Positions 22,701-35,150 of a DNA stretch of 64,000 bases are shown in pieces. Source of the stretch: Parasponia andersonii (taxonomy: Eukaryota; Streptophyta; Magnoliopsida; Rosales; Cannabaceae). The translations under genes and the position numbers were made by a program. Position 1 is the first letter of the stretch; each line of letters starts with the position of its first letter. The notes under the pieces are model-generated. The model ran no database searches and had not been told where the DNA came from. It was given only the letters and a program-made list of their open reading frames with translations. The DNA lies in NCBI GenBank assembly GCA_002914805.1, contig JXTB01000032.1, forward strand, positions 665,363 through 729,362. The letters run 5' to 3'.

Positions 22701-22985
22701 ACTTTAAATATGATCATGACAACAATTTGAAAATACTCGTGATAACATGCCTTAAAAATTTTACATAGGCAAACTCCATAAGCATATTACACCATCACAA
22801 CCAAGTATATGTAGTTTATGGGTAACAAAAATAAAGCACGTCTTTTCAATAATGACAGAAGGGAAAAATAAAGATACTAAAGACAGAAAGAGATCAATGA
22901 GCTAAAAGCAAAACTAAAAAGAAGTATACATCAAAATATTGAAAAAAAAAAAAAGAGAAATGTCTTAAATCTTTTAAAGTAGACA
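19748..22985. repeat. Giant imperfect inverted repeat (arms ~1.4-1.7 kb, 75-bp spacer)
   Basis: The left arm, about 19748-21480, is repeated in reverse complement at 21556-22985. Matching anchors include: outer block GAGATTTTAGACATTTCTCC against GAGAAATGTCTTAAATC; TATACTTGGTTGTGATGG (19914) against CCATCACAACCAAGTATA (22791); CTAAAAATGATGGAAAAATA (21127) against its complement (21896); inner GAGTTGTTGAATACTTTATGG (ends 21480) against CCATAAAGTATTCAACAAC (starts 21556). The left arm holds ~230 bp (about 20391-20620) missing from the right arm. The spacer carries a third partial copy of the GTTTTTGGACTGAAGAGTTA segment found in the arms. The arms also contain a decayed gene-like unit with exon-intron signals. 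Confidence 0.93.
22185..22421 (-). pseudogene. Gene-like unit in the right arm of the inverted repeat
   Basis: A 78-codon frame with NVINGREEPKKKKMVSRRS, then IYNFGSCNQLTEPVEDF, then the acidic LIFDHFDDEEM and a stop. An ..AAATAG acceptor lies just upstream (minus strand), and GTAAGT after a GTGATTCGG word near 22460 would be its donor, so this looks like a last exon. The homologous left-arm copy (about 20645-20860, plus strand) is broken by a TAA. An upstream coiled-coil-like segment (LEARFSEMTE, ELKEENQRKDKDRKSFQK; left arm 20070-20190) may be the first exon. I do not recognise the family. Confidence 0.35.
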
Positions 22986-23417
22986 TTAAATATATATATA
23001 TATATATATACACTAATTCAGTAAGTATTTTTTTTTTTTACTTAAATATCAATTTGTCCAATAAAAATTTAGTATGTATTTTTTTTTTAAATATCAATTT
23101 GCCCAATGAAAATTTAGCATGTATATTTTTTTATTGTAAAAAATAAGAGAAAAAAGAACATTAATAATGCACGTCTTTTTATGCATTTCATTATAACCAT
23201 TGGATCACTATCTAACAATGATCCAGCGGCTAAAAAAAAATATCTACCTAGATAAAAAAAAAATACTGATTAGATTGGGGACCTATATATATAGGGGTTA
23301 GATTTTAAAAAAAAAACTAGAAAATAGATTGGATAATTTGTATTTCACCTTTGTAATGTTCAACTTCGCCCCATCGGCCTCGGACTTGGGAGAATTAAGT
23401 TGCGCTGGAAGGTCCAA
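22986..23417. promoter_or_regulatory. Upstream region of CRR6 with candidate TATA box
   Basis: CTATATATATAGGGG at 23283-23297 lies about 120 bp before the ATG at 23418 and is a plausible TATA box. Farther upstream are a (TA)n run (22991-23011) and two copies of a ~45-bp T-rich repeat (AAATATCAATTTG at 23044 and 23089). Confidence 0.4.
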
Positions 23418-23579
23418 ATGAGCGCAGCAGTAACCATCCATCATCGTCCAGTGGTTCGACTCCTCCCACACTCCTCACTTTCCGCCAAAATCACTTTATT
23501 CCCTCACCACCTCCCTCTCTCTCCAGGTACTATCAATTCGCTATTTCACTCTCCTATTTTCTCGCCTTACCTTGGGATA

Positions 23580-23610
<31 letters not shown>

Positions 23611-26600
23611 TTATATTTATATGTAGGAGACTGTTCAGATTTTCCATAAACTCGAGTGAGTTTTTTTTTTTTTTGGTTCTCAAAATTGGGTTTTGTAGGC
23701 TTTGAGTTGTATAAACATGGTAAGATGAGCACTTGTTGTGGCTCAATCCGTGCCATCAATGGAGGCGAGAGTGCATATGTATCTCCTTGGAATGAGAAAC
23801 CATATGAGACTCTTCCAAATGGGAAAAGGGCATACTTGGATGAGCAAGACATTGTCACTTTTCTTGATCCGCCTAAGGAGTTAATTCCTTTGGACCCCAC
23901 TTTATATAACCCAGCTGCCTATATCTGGTCAGTCTTCTATGTCCTATCATTTTTTTTTCTTTTTTTTTTTTTAAGTATAAGTATTTGCATTGCATCGATT
24001 TCTCTTTAGTTTATAAGAATTTAGAGGACATGGTAGGTAAACTGTAGAATGCAAAAGTATTTGCATTGCATCGATTTCTCTTTAGTTTATAAGAATTTAG
24101 AGGACATGGTAGGTAAACTGTACAATGCAATATAGATTATAGTATTATGTTAAATATTGTTGTTCTAAATTCTAATGGATAGAGACTGAATTAGAATTAT
24201 ATTCCATCTTGTTAATTTTTCCGGGAGGCTATAAAGGGAGTTATAGAAAGAATTTACTCCTAAGGAAGTTGCATTTAGATAATTAGTTTGTTTCACCAAA
24301 TTCAACTCAAGCCACCAAGTTAGTCCTACTTAATAAAATTTATTTTAGTTGATGATATCATTTTAGTCGACCTGATTTCGTTCAACGTGTAGTACATTTG
24401 CTTTCTACTGTATTCATGCTCGGAAGTAGAAAGAAGATGGTTATCACTTAGGGCTTTGTGCTCCCCACCCCCCCCCCCCCTCCGGTTAGTGTGGTTAAGA
24501 AGTTAAAATTGAGTAGTATTGTCTGATGTTGTTGTTCTTCGGTAATTCACTTTGGTTTCTTCTTGCTTCCGACCTTAGGAAAAAGATTGAAGAAATTCCT
24601 GAGGAAAGGCGTCATCGATTGCTGAACTTGCTGGAACCTATGTTAGTGTCACAATATCTTGAAGCTTTGAGAACTTATTTATATTATTTTGCTTTCTTTG
24701 TACGGTTTTCAACTTATTTTTCCATATCTTTCCATGTCTTCGTGTGATTTTTTTTCTTGAAGCCCATGTCATTGTTGTTAATACAGGAAGCATGACAAAA
24801 AAAGATAGCTGATTTTTTTCCCCTTTATTTCAATAAGAAAAGATACCTAGATATTTGAACGGGATATTGCATAGTTAATTTGAAAACAATTGGTAAATAA
24901 ATACAATGCAGCCATATTTCGAGAGCTTGGCAAATAGCTGGTACACGATATGAGGATCCCAAGTTGGCTAAGAGAAGTGAGTTTAACTGGCTCTCTAGTG
25001 AAGATGGTGGAATGACACTTGAATGTTATAATTGTCGAATGAGTGGAGGTGAGTCCAAATTCTGTGGTCAGCGAAATAAATTAAAGAACTTCCTTGGCTC
25101 ACGTTGTTTACTAAAAGGCACAGAAAGTGTTCTCTGCACCTTTGCATGTGTACATGCATATAAAGCCAATGATTCCTTTTGTTTTCTTGGAAAATATGCA
25201 CTCTCTCCCACCTTTGCTAGCATGTAGTGGCATAGATTATGACTCTTTTTTGAAGTGATATTCTCTTCCATGTTGTGGGTGTGTGCATGTCTGCATGCTT
25301 GCATGTGTGCTCTATTTGGCGGAGGGGCATCCAGGGATTCTTATTGAGTTGCTCTGGTTTTCTTTTGTTCTGTGTTCCACATTAATTTTATGGAGTGTCA
25401 CAGAAAACTGATGATTTTGATGTTAAATTTTGTTGATAGGACCAATGCCCATTGCTTGGATAAATTTCTTTAAGAAGGTAAAGACTAGGTTTATATGGCT
25501 GTGCTCTATTTTTCCATTGCCAGTTATTACATTGTTGATCAACCAAGTCAATTTCTAATTTATCCAGGCAATGTTTTCATGTAAAGATGGGAATGTTTAT
25601 GGGAGAATTATTGGTAAGTTTGTTTATCCTCAGTATTTATTTGTTATCGTCAACCTCCTTGATAGATTTATTTGTAAAGCGCTTCTAGTCATAACTTTAT
25701 TTTTACTGTTCCCCCAAACAACTATGGCTGAAAGTATAAAATTCTTTCTTTGGCGTAACTATTTATTAGAAGATTTCACTTCTATGAATCACTGGGGCTT
25801 CTGTGTTGTAAATCTAGCTATCAACTGTATTGCCGGATCAACCTTCCAAAGCTACCTAAGATGCCTTTTATCAAATCCCAATTGGCCAATGTTATTCATT
25901 AAATTCAGATACTATGATACAACGCATATAGTTTATGTATTTGGGTATAATGGGCATAACTAAGAGCTCTTTTAAAATGCGCTTGCCTATTCTAAATTTC
26001 AAATATCTTTCCTTATATTATGAACTAGGTAAAAATATCAGTTCCAGTTTTCTGTTATCATTTGTTGTACGATCATTTTTATTTTAAACCATAAAGGATG
26101 TTCGACATTTTGTATAAGGTTTAGATTGGACTCAAATATGAACTTCTAGTTGAATTTTCCGAGATACGACATTTTTTTATATGGCATCTTCATACTATGA
26201 TATGGCTACTTTCTCTTTGAATGTTCTTATGCTAACTAGTCATACTTTTTGTTATTTGTTATGAAAGTCTTCATGTTGGCTAAAATCTCTTGACGCATGT
26301 CCCTAATGACTCAGGTGGATCCTTTTTGGAACAACTTGCAAGGAACTGGAGTCCATTGTACTTCGTAGTGAGGAACCATAAGGAAGTAATGTCAACTGAG
26401 CAGCCTTGTGATTTTGCTTATGAATTTGGGGATGGGCTATTTGATCTCCATGAGTACCCTCAAGATTTTCCAAGACCAGGTAGAAAATATCTTACATGTA
26501 CAATGTGGTCATTACTAGTAATTGTCATTTCCCTGATTTAATTTCTCATGATTTTAGAAAACTGCTTCCATATTATTTATTCATTGATTTTGTGAAGTGA

Positions 26601-27582
26601 AAAAAAAAAAAAACAGAAAGATACAAATAGCGCTTATGCAAGAGATAGTTTAATCAACACTTACACGGACGGACACATATAAGTTACTCTCCCTCGCTTC
26701 CCATCTCTCCTGATGGAGTGGGTTAGTTCAGGTTCCTTGTTTGGCTTTGCCTTTGATTTTTGGGTTAATGAAGTTTCTTTCAATAAAAAGAAAAATGGAC
26801 AGACGCATTAGATTTTCCTAGCTTTGTGATAAAATCTCCAGGGAAAATGGAGAATTTGGGGGGCATTTTTAAGGAATATTTTTGCAGTAACTATGATTTC
26901 TGAGATATGAGCCTACTTTGACAGTTTGACTTTTAAGTTTTGTACTTGATTATGAATTTGGCCTTTTTTTTACTTTTTTTTTTTTTTGAAAAAGTAATAA
27001 TAAAGGATGCAATTTTTAATACCTTTCAAAAATTTTGACCCTTATGCTTGTTTCTCTTAACCATTGGAACAGTTCATTATTTTGTTACCTTCTTCCAGAT
27101 TACTTCCCAGCTGCAAATTCCTTATCCTCTTGTTTGTTTACTCTAGTAGTAATGGTTGAAATCACATGGTCTTTGCAACTGTTTTTGGTTTTGTTTGGCA
27201 CTCAGATAATATTTTGGTATTAGCTTTGTATTCTGTTTCTTTAAGGGGGAAGTTTCTGCAAGGGCTATTAGAAAACCTCAATTGCTCACCAAGTACCAAA
27301 TTCGATCTCAAAAATTAGTTAGGGGATTGTGCTTTTTAAGTTCAAGTAGATGTGCATAAATAAGGATTAACTGCATTCCAGTTGGTAAATATTAAATTTT
27401 TGCTATTTGTTCTTTCAGCAAAACATCCATATCCTTTCAACGATCAAGCTGTTGTATATGTTCGTCATCTGGGACCAGGAGTGTTAATAGGGCAAGCATG
27501 GCAAGAAGGAATAGCACTGGAACAAGTACCTCGAAAGTTATGCGGCGAGATTTTGATGGTTAAAGATTATTCTGCTGCTTAG
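23418..27582 (+). CDS. CRR6: CHLORORESPIRATORY REDUCTION 6, NDH complex assembly factor
   Basis: Eight exons with consistent phases: 23418-23526, 23699-23927, 24579-24641, 24912-25048, 25440-25477, 25568-25613, 26315-26479 and 27419-27582. They total 951 nt, or 316 residues. The start is an ATG preceded by no better in-frame ATG; the N-terminus is rich in Ser/His/Arg like a transit peptide. Key blocks: LPNGKRAYLDEQDIVTFLDP, KELIPLDPTLYNPAAYIW, EIPEERRHRLLNLLEP, ISRAWQIAGTRYEDPK, GPMPIAWINFFKKAMF, GNVYGRIIGGSF, EVMSTEQPCDFAYEFGDG and KHPYPFNDQAVVYVRHLGPG. I recognise these as the Crr6 family, shared with cyanobacteria. CRR6 is a stromal factor needed to assemble subcomplex A of chloroplast NDH. 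The exon 3/4 joint (donor GTTAGT at 24642) gives a slightly divergent segment and is the least certain junction. Confidence 0.8.
23979..24130. repeat. Tandem duplication of 76 bp in CRR6 intron 2
   Basis: AAGTATTTGCATTGCATCG with the following ~57 bases occurs at 23979 and again at 24055, almost identical (one G/C difference near the end). It lies wholly within intron 2. A 13-base C run at 24468-24480 lies in the same intron. Confidence 0.9.
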
Positions 27583-27846
27583 AGGAAATAGCCAATGTAT
27601 TGTCTTTGGATTCACAAAAGAGGTAAATGATTTCCTGCAATTCATGAAATATTGTTCATATTGACTTCGGGTGGAAGGGAAGATGGGTTGTATATTTGTA
27701 CTGCTCAAAATGGAGCCTTTGGATTGTGTTGCTTTTTGGGGGTTTGTACATTTTTTAACTCAATTTTTCATTGGTTATGCATTTTCCGACCCTTTTTTAG
27801 CAAATCTGACCTCTGACCTTAGCAACATTTTGTGATTTTAGGTCAC

Positions 27847-28390
27847 TCTTCCAGATTATTTTCCTGCTGCAAATTCCTATATTCTTTTGTTTCCAGTAGT
27901 GATTGAAACTGCCTAGTCAACCTAACTATTTGGTTCCTTCTTGCATTTAGATAACATTTTGGTACTATTTTGGTACTAGTTTTATCTTCCGTTTGCAAGT
28001 GATGTAAGGTGTTTCTGCCAGGGACATGACAAATTTTAAATCTGGAAGTCACCGAGTTCATTTTTCGTCTAAAAAGTTTGTTTGAGGGTCTGTGCTTTTT
28101 GTATTGAGAAATATTGCATACTAGGTACTAACAGTCGAAGATGGATTAGTAATATAACTTATTGCCATTTGCTTTTTCAGTGGAACATCCATATGCTTTC
28201 AATGATGAAATTTGTTGTATATGTTTGTCCTCTGGGACGATGAGTGTCCATTGTCAATAGACCAAGCGTGGGAAGAAGGAATGCACTAGAACAAGTTCCT
28301 CAAAAAGTATCGGCATGATCTCTGATGTATTATAATCAGGTAAATGAATTTCCGGTAGTTGACATAAAGTTGGTCTTGTGGATGACGAAG
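27847..28390 (+). pseudogene. Degenerate tandem copy of CRR6 intron 7-exon 8-3' flank
   Basis: This aligns with 27091-27680 at an offset of about 756 bp: TCTTCCAGATTA..GCTGCAAATTCC in the intron part, TTTTTCAG acceptor, then CATCCATATGCTTTCAATGAT, TTGTATATGTTTGTC and GCGTGGGAAGAAGGAATG of the exon, and GGTAAATGAATTTCC after it. Several indels shift the frame and the exon no longer encodes the conserved C-terminus, so it is non-functional as a terminal exon. Confidence 0.85.
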
Positions 28391-29332
28391 AGAGCCGTGA
28401 GTTGTTGAGTTTGGAGTTGGTTTAACTTGAACTCTATTATTTTTTGTTCTTTGTTCTTTGTTCTTTGTTTGTTTCTTGCTTTAGTTTGATATCGATTAGT
28501 GGAGTTTCTTCTTTAACAAACTCCTATGTATGTCCTTTGATTCTTATGCAACCTACTTACCTGAATCCTGAGAGAAATTAAGGAAGTATTTATTGTCAAA
28601 GAAAAAGAAACAGAAAACAAAGCAATAAATAAAAATTGCATTTCTCCTAGGAGGGGAAAATGATTGCATCAGCTTGTAAAATAACTTGAGGTAGTAGCTG
28701 AAGTCATACGATTCTTTGCATAAGTACCCTAAAATGGCTCACATGATTGTCACTCTAATTTTATGTTATTTATTCTCTTTCCTAAATTGATTTGATCAAT
28801 ATAGCTCAAAAACGAAACTATATTTGGGTCCATTGGGATTATTTGTAGAGGCTGCTTTGGTTTTCAAAAGCAATTGGAGAAAAATACGGAAGAGTGAGAC
28901 GTTTAATAAATTTATACTTTTGATAAAAATATGTTATGTAACCGTTATTAGAGTTGCTTTTATAAAGTTGTTTCTATTTTCATCGTAAAAGTTTTCGAAA
29001 ATTCATTTTATAACATAATTTATAGTTTAACAAATACTATACATTATAAATTTATTTTTAAACAGCAAAACACATTAGATTGTAAATTTTAATTTACCAA
29101 AAGCCTAAATGTTTTGTATCATAACTGTTTCTTGCTCACAGTTAATACAGTTATAACATAATACAACAATTTCAAAATGACCCTCAAAGTCTAGCAAGGA
29201 TGTAACTTAATGTCGAGATCTTTAGTTGGATTTGGTTTTTTTTTTTTTTAAATTATCCTTATTGGGTGGATCTAGTTCCAATTTCCATTAGACGGACCAC
29301 TCACGTCTAAATTCAAGTTTAAGGGGGAAAAT
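28391..29332. other. Intergenic DNA, no gene seen
   Basis: AT-rich. It contains GTTCTTTGTTCTTTGTTC words near 28445-28470 and no supported coding frame. The final ~60 bases before the copia LTR hold a GTTTAAGGGGGAAAAT purine run of unknown meaning. Confidence 0.5.
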
Positions 29333-29837
29333 TGTTGGATATATTTCATGGATTATTAAACTAAATACAATTCCAAAATCCATCATACTAAATTATCAGG
29401 AAAATATTTGTTGAGAGAAAACCCATGATTAATCTGGATTCATGGTATTTGACAGCGAAGGAAGTGATTACGTAAGCGGAAGAGATTAATTAATTAGAGC
29501 CTTAGGACAGAAGGTCTTCCATAGTTAGTTAGAATACTCTATGTATGTTCAATGGGATCTCTTCCTCTGTTGATAGAGGCAAAGGAGAAGAGCGTTTTGA
29601 CTTGGGAATCAAAACTCTAATAGTTATGCCTTATATACTGACAGTCAATAAATACCCCATTAATCCTTATTGGTCTAGTATTGGGTAACCACACATTGCA
29701 CAACACATACTTAATTAGTAATTTCCTGAGTCCATAATTAGATCACTTAATTAGCCTCACTTAATTAGACAGCCCTAATATATATAATTGTTATTTAAAA
29801 ACCTATGGCTCATATTAGGTTATACGTGTATAACCCA
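29333..29837 (-). repeat. Left LTR (3' LTR) of minus-strand copia
   Basis: 505 bp, from TGTTGGATATATTTC to AACCCA, with TG..CA ends. It aligns over most of its length with 35151-35595 and, in reverse orientation, with 57722-58250. The outer ~100 bp at its left end is not conserved in the right LTR. Confidence 0.75.
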
Positions 29838-29851
29838 ATTATCTCCCACTT
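29838..29851 (-). other. Polypurine tract of minus-strand copia
   Basis: The minus strand reads AAGTGGGAGATAAT directly before the LTR start (TGGGTTATAC). AAGTGGGAGAT before the 3' LTR is typical of plant copia elements. Confidence 0.6.
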
Positions 29852-30997
29852 GGGCTACATGGGTTTTCCTGAGACAATCATATAATGTAAACTTGAGTGC
29901 GCATTTTATTACTGTATGTTAAGAAATTACTTCTTAAGACAATTTGAACTATCTTGTATGTCAACATAAAACCAAAGCAATCTTCATTGCACTTAGGCGA
30001 GCAACTAAACTCATCAATGATTACCAAATTAATACACGTAATGATACAGATCAAATATAGATGTATGACATAGAAATTACACAAAAAGTGATCTTACATG
30101 TCTATTTTATTTGGTCTTACTTTAAACTGAAGTGAGATCAACTTTAGTCATTCCTCTTAATGTATTATCCCAAAATTTATGCTTAAACCACAGTAGGAAA
30201 AATAATAATATGATAAATATCATATTTGAATTCGGAGTTTATATAAAATTCCATCTACCATATTCTGCTGAAATTAAATAAGGAATAAGTGTCACTAATG
30301 AACATCTGAACCAAACTATAAAGTCTCACTGAAATTGCACATCTTTAAAATACAACACCATTGTGAGCAATATGCACATAAAAGCACCTTAGGCAATAAA
30401 TCTTTGATGAGTAGTCACTATCATGGAATTTGTACATACATATTCCTTAGACACTTATCAACTTTGAATTCTTTATTTAGCAACAGATAACTTCAAGTCT
30501 ATGTGTCTTGACTTCAATAGTTTCTGTTGTTATTAGAATACAACAATGCGGCTCAATTATCACTATAATTCCTTAATGGTCTTTTAAAACCATCAAATAC
30601 AGCTTGCAGCCTAGTGATAAAATTCTGCAGTTATAACAATATTTATATATACTTTGCTCCATATTAGAAGAAGTTGTGAGCGTTTATTTAACACTCTTCC
30701 AAATAGTTTCGCCATTTAACAAATATATATAACCAGAAGTGGATCTTTAACTATATAGGCATCTAACAAAATAAGAATCAGAATACATAATGATCTCTAA
30801 AATTTTCCGACTTTTGATAAGTGAGCAGATAAACTAATATTCTCTCTAAATTCTGTATAACCTATTTTGCTGCTACTTAATAATCCATACGAGGGTTATT
30901 AATATCTGTCTAACAATCCTAAACATACATAAAATTCCCCATTGCTAATGTACAAGAGGATTTCTGTATTTTCTTAATTTCAATACCATTATGGGCA

Positions 30998-32058
30998 CTA
31001 ATTGAGACTGTATTTATCATCTTTTATCAATAAGCATATCTCCTGCAATATCTTTATCGATATAGCTCTTTTGTGATATCCTAAAAGATATGCCAGAAAT
31101 GATCTCAATGTATCTGTACTCCTTAGTACAAAAGAGACGTCCCAAAGATCGTTCACATCAATATCCTTCGATAGAAATTTCTTAGTTTTGTATAACAAAC
31201 CTATATTATTTCTAGCAAAATATGTCAGCGACGTACAAAATCAAGAAAATAAACTCACTCTCACTAAACTTGTGATATATAAAACCACAAAATGAATTTT
31301 CCTCAAAACCAAATAAGAAAATGATTAGATGGAATCTATAATATCTTAATGGGAAACTAGTAGTTTTTAAATTCATCTAATGTAACTCCAGAATATAATG
31401 AGCTACTAGTATCAAAAGTATCCTGAAAGAGTCTTTTATTAAAACTAAAGAGAAAATCTCTTTATAAATAATGTCTTCCTTCGAACCATTGGAACTAGAC
31501 GAACCTAAATGTCGATAAAATCTTAAACATCATTGTCCTTTATAGATTTCATCTCATGCTTTATGGCATCAATCCACTTTGAGAGTTAGAACATTGTTTT
31601 ATCTTGAGTGAAAATAATTGGATAATTTTCTACTCCTATATCGAACACATATTCTTAGAGATTAACACATAAATATCCAAAATTGTACTTTTCTTTTCCC
31701 TAGTGGATTTCGTTAATGGCACTTTCTCTTATAGTAATTGAGTTTTCTCTTTTGGAGTAACTTTCTTATTTTGGACAAGGAGTTGCTAAATATTGTTTTG
31801 ATTCACATTTGTATCTTAAATAATGTCAAGTGTGAAATCTTGTAACCTGAATATTTTCAATTGCAACTGAAGGAATAGAAATGAATTCCTCCCCAAAGAT
31901 AATATTGTTAATATTTTCTCCCCTAAACTTAACATCCTCAAGGAATTTATATTTTTCCATTTTGAAAAAAATTTATTAGAGGTATCATAAAAGATGAAAC
32001 CTCTTAACTTTTCAAAGTACCTAGTGAAATAGTAGCTAAAATTCTTAAGTCCAATCAC
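30998..32058 (-). pseudogene. Copia pol remnants (integrase-RT linker and RT/RNase H scraps)
   Basis: The segment at 31816-32058 retains a degenerate form of the block that follows the copia integrase core (KLRGFIFYDTSNKFF, compare the plus copy RSRSFKFYDQSNKSFF at ~63210). The frame at 30998-31198 has an RT/RNase H-region flavour (LRSTDTLRSFLAYLLGYHK) but no catalytic motif. Everything between is frame-shifted. Confidence 0.5.
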
Positions 32059-33699
32059 TTTCCATATAGCCTGTATGGCCTAACATTAGTTGGACAATCT
32101 TAGACATACAAGTATCTAATACTAGACTTCTTGCCTGTCCATAATGCATATAAGGTTTTAACTACATCTTTAGTGGAAGCTTTGTTTAGTATGTATACTG
32201 TAGTTCTTAGGTTTCTTTCTTAGAGTGATTTAGGTAAAGAAAAATGATTAATCATACTTCTTACCATGTTCTTAAGTTTGTTTTATTATCACAGAATAAT
32301 ACTATTTATACTAGATTTTCTTAGCATTTCATATTGTGGGACAATTTTATATGTCTCTAGAAACTGAGTGAAGGATTCTAGACGTTGTTAACTTCATCCG
32401 TCTTACCAACCATAGTATACATTATGATTAGATTTGACAGTTTTAATTTTCTAGCTTAGTTAAATTTCAACTTCAGCACTGAAAACCTTAGACACATCCA
32501 TAAAGTAAGACTTCTTATGAAGTAAAATAGGTATCCTTAATGAGTATATAATATAATATTGTTGGCCATTCCTGATAATGATAGGGAATGGTCTGCATGT
32601 ATCAGTATAAAGTAGCTCTAAGACATCAAAACTTCTGTTGATACCTGATTTCTTTATGTTTGTCTGTATTCCTTAATATACTTAATATCAATTTTAATGT
32701 CCATTAAATTAAGTAGGTTAAGAATTTTATTTGACACAAAACTATTAATTCTTTATTAAGAGATATATCAAAAAAGCTTGTATCATACTATAGAGAAATT
32801 CTTTTAATTAACATGTACTTTTGTACCATATTTCTTAATATGCAAGATTAACTTGATGAGGCAATTATTTTGAATTTATAAAGATTATCAATCAAAAAAC
32901 TAGTAGCAAGAAATTTGAATATTGAAAGAAACTAAATTTAACTATTTCTGAATGAACAAAGATGATTATATTTGTTCAAGTCAGAAATAGAATACTTTAA
33001 AAGTCTCTTCTAAATCTAAAATTTAACTAGTTTCTAACTGTAATCTAAATAATTTATAGCCTCCCCAAAAGTTATGTTACCATTGCTCAAATTGATGAAC
33101 TTTTCATCACCAATTTATAACTGGCTTCACAAACAATCTTATATGAACATATTTATGTGAATAGAAGGATCCGTATCTATTCACTAAGTGCATTTGGATA
33201 CAAGAGCTAAATTGACTTTATGACAAATAAAATTGAAAAGCATACCCTTTTTTATACTCCAAAAGGCATGATTGGGATAATCAACTTTATATATCCAACC
33301 TTTTTACAAAAGAAACAGACAAATTCTTTATTTTGTTTCCTTTTGCACTTTATGCTAAAAAGACACAAATGCATCTTCTTTGTCATTATTCATTTTCCTC
33401 ATCTTATCTTATTTTAAGAAGTACATGCTAAGTGAGCATTTTCAATCTTTTCTCGCTTCAATCTATCTTCTTCTTACACACTATAAGAAATGATCTCAAA
33501 AAGATTATTTGTACTCAAGGGTGTTGTAACTCTGCTTAACTAATTTGTGCAGGAAGAGAGATAGAAACCGAATTCACGAGTAAGTCTTTCAACTACTCTA
33601 ACTTTAAGTGCATTTAGTTTGGAAGCAAGATTAGACATGTACATAATGTACTTCCTTATATTCTCTTAATCCTTACACTGAATTGACATGAGTTTCTTA

Positions 33700-34085
33700 A
33701 AAAATTGTACTTATTTCGACTTTTTGTTTTCAATAAAATGATCCATACTTGTTTTAAGGAACAACTTAGCGTTTACCTTCTCAGATATAGTGCCTCTAAT
33801 AGTTTCTGTAATGGAGTGTTATATGATTGTAAGTCTTATGCAATTAGAACGTATTTACTACTCAAAATCCTTCTCTACCAACTGAAAAACTTTAAACTAT
33901 AAGAGCAATAGGATGTTCTGTCTGGAGCACAAAGTTAAGACCAATACAATTAAGCACATTGTGTTATGCTCATTCCATTCCTTAAAGTTTGTGCAATTAA
34001 ACACAAATATTAGACTTAATATTGGTAGATATATATTAAGCAGAAACTGAACAGAGAACAAAAAAAATAGAAAATAACAGCTCAC
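33700..34085 (-). pseudogene. Copia gag remnant
   Basis: The minus-strand frame contains NCTNFKEWNEH, the decayed form of the copia Gag motif seen intact as NGINFKKWKEHAM in the plus-strand element (59546). It lies after the leader, as expected for the element's sense direction. Confidence 0.6.
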
Positions 34086-35150
34086 ATTAAAAATATGTCA
34101 TAAGCTAAGCATAAAAAATAATAAGATATACCAGTATGACATACATTAAATAAACATATAAGGTGGGCTTCCGTCACAAGATACCCAGAACAACGTCAAT
34201 AAGCTTTCTTTTAGGCCGACTTATCAACTTATAAGTGGTACTCTTCAGTGCAGTAATTAAATATTGACAGTGAATTCTGTCAGACAGAAAATCTTCCTGA
34301 GGGCCAATTTATTGTCCACATGGAAACTTTATAACCATCACATATCTATTACCGCAAGTATGCTCATTATTCGGCCAAATAATCACCTTTTTTTGGGCTG
34401 ATAATTATTCGCATGAATAATAAATATACAATCATTCAAATATTTCAAAATAAATAAATCTATATAATAGAAGTTACTTTGGCAACATGCTATTTCAATT
34501 CATTTATTTTAAAATATTTAAACAAATAGCACAAAGAAAACAATAACCAAAGTGCCTAAAATATTAAACTAAAAATTTTAATGCACAAACATTAACGGAG
34601 GACCGATTGAGTTTTAAACACTTTTATCAACTCTTAAAGCCAAATAGAGTTTTTAATGGACAAAGTGTGGGTTGTAGTGAAGCTGGGTTGAGAAAATAAA
34701 ACTGATTGGTTAAATTTCAAGCTGAAACTCTTTGAATTCAGTCAAAAAAAAAAAAGACTCAATTCTACCCAAAACCAAGATCATATGCTTTATTTTTTAT
34801 CCAAAAAAATTTTCCTTCCCTGGTGATAATGCTACGACACCAGTATATGGCATCGCGGCACCATCGCTACTGCATGGTGGTATTGTAATAGCACTAGTGT
34901 GGCGCTGCAGTGCCATGCTACTATGGCTTGGCGCCACAGTGCCAAGTTTCAGCATTAGTTTTAATTATCCGATTTTAAAATTAGGTAACTTAAAACTAAT
35001 GCAATTTTTTGCCCTTATCTATAAAATTTATGATCTAAAACTTAGAATTCAATCCTCAAATACTCAACATCTCAATAAAATCATGAAAAATTCATCAATC
35101 ATACATATAATATCTAAACCCTAGAAAACAAAATAGGTAATGATATCAAA
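34086..35150 (-). other. Copia 5' leader, including a GC-rich palindromic island
   Basis: Between LTR and gag. Two blocks are shared with the plus-strand element: about 34600-34680 (matches 58708-58765) and about 34150-34390 (matches 59140-59400; GGGCCAAT/ATTATTCGGCC words). Between the PBS and the first conserved block lies a GC-rich island (34818-34945) with repeated TGGCGC, GTGCCA, GCACCA and CATGGTGG words. A PBS-like TGATATCATTACC reads on the minus strand from 35148. Confidence 0.55.

Noticed and set aside
29310..29345. Purine run GTTTAAGGGGGAAAAT directly before TGTTGG, resembling a plus-strand PPT-LTR junction
   Set aside because: Gag orientation, leader homology and the second PPT at 29838 all show that this copia element is on the minus strand; kept only as a curiosity.
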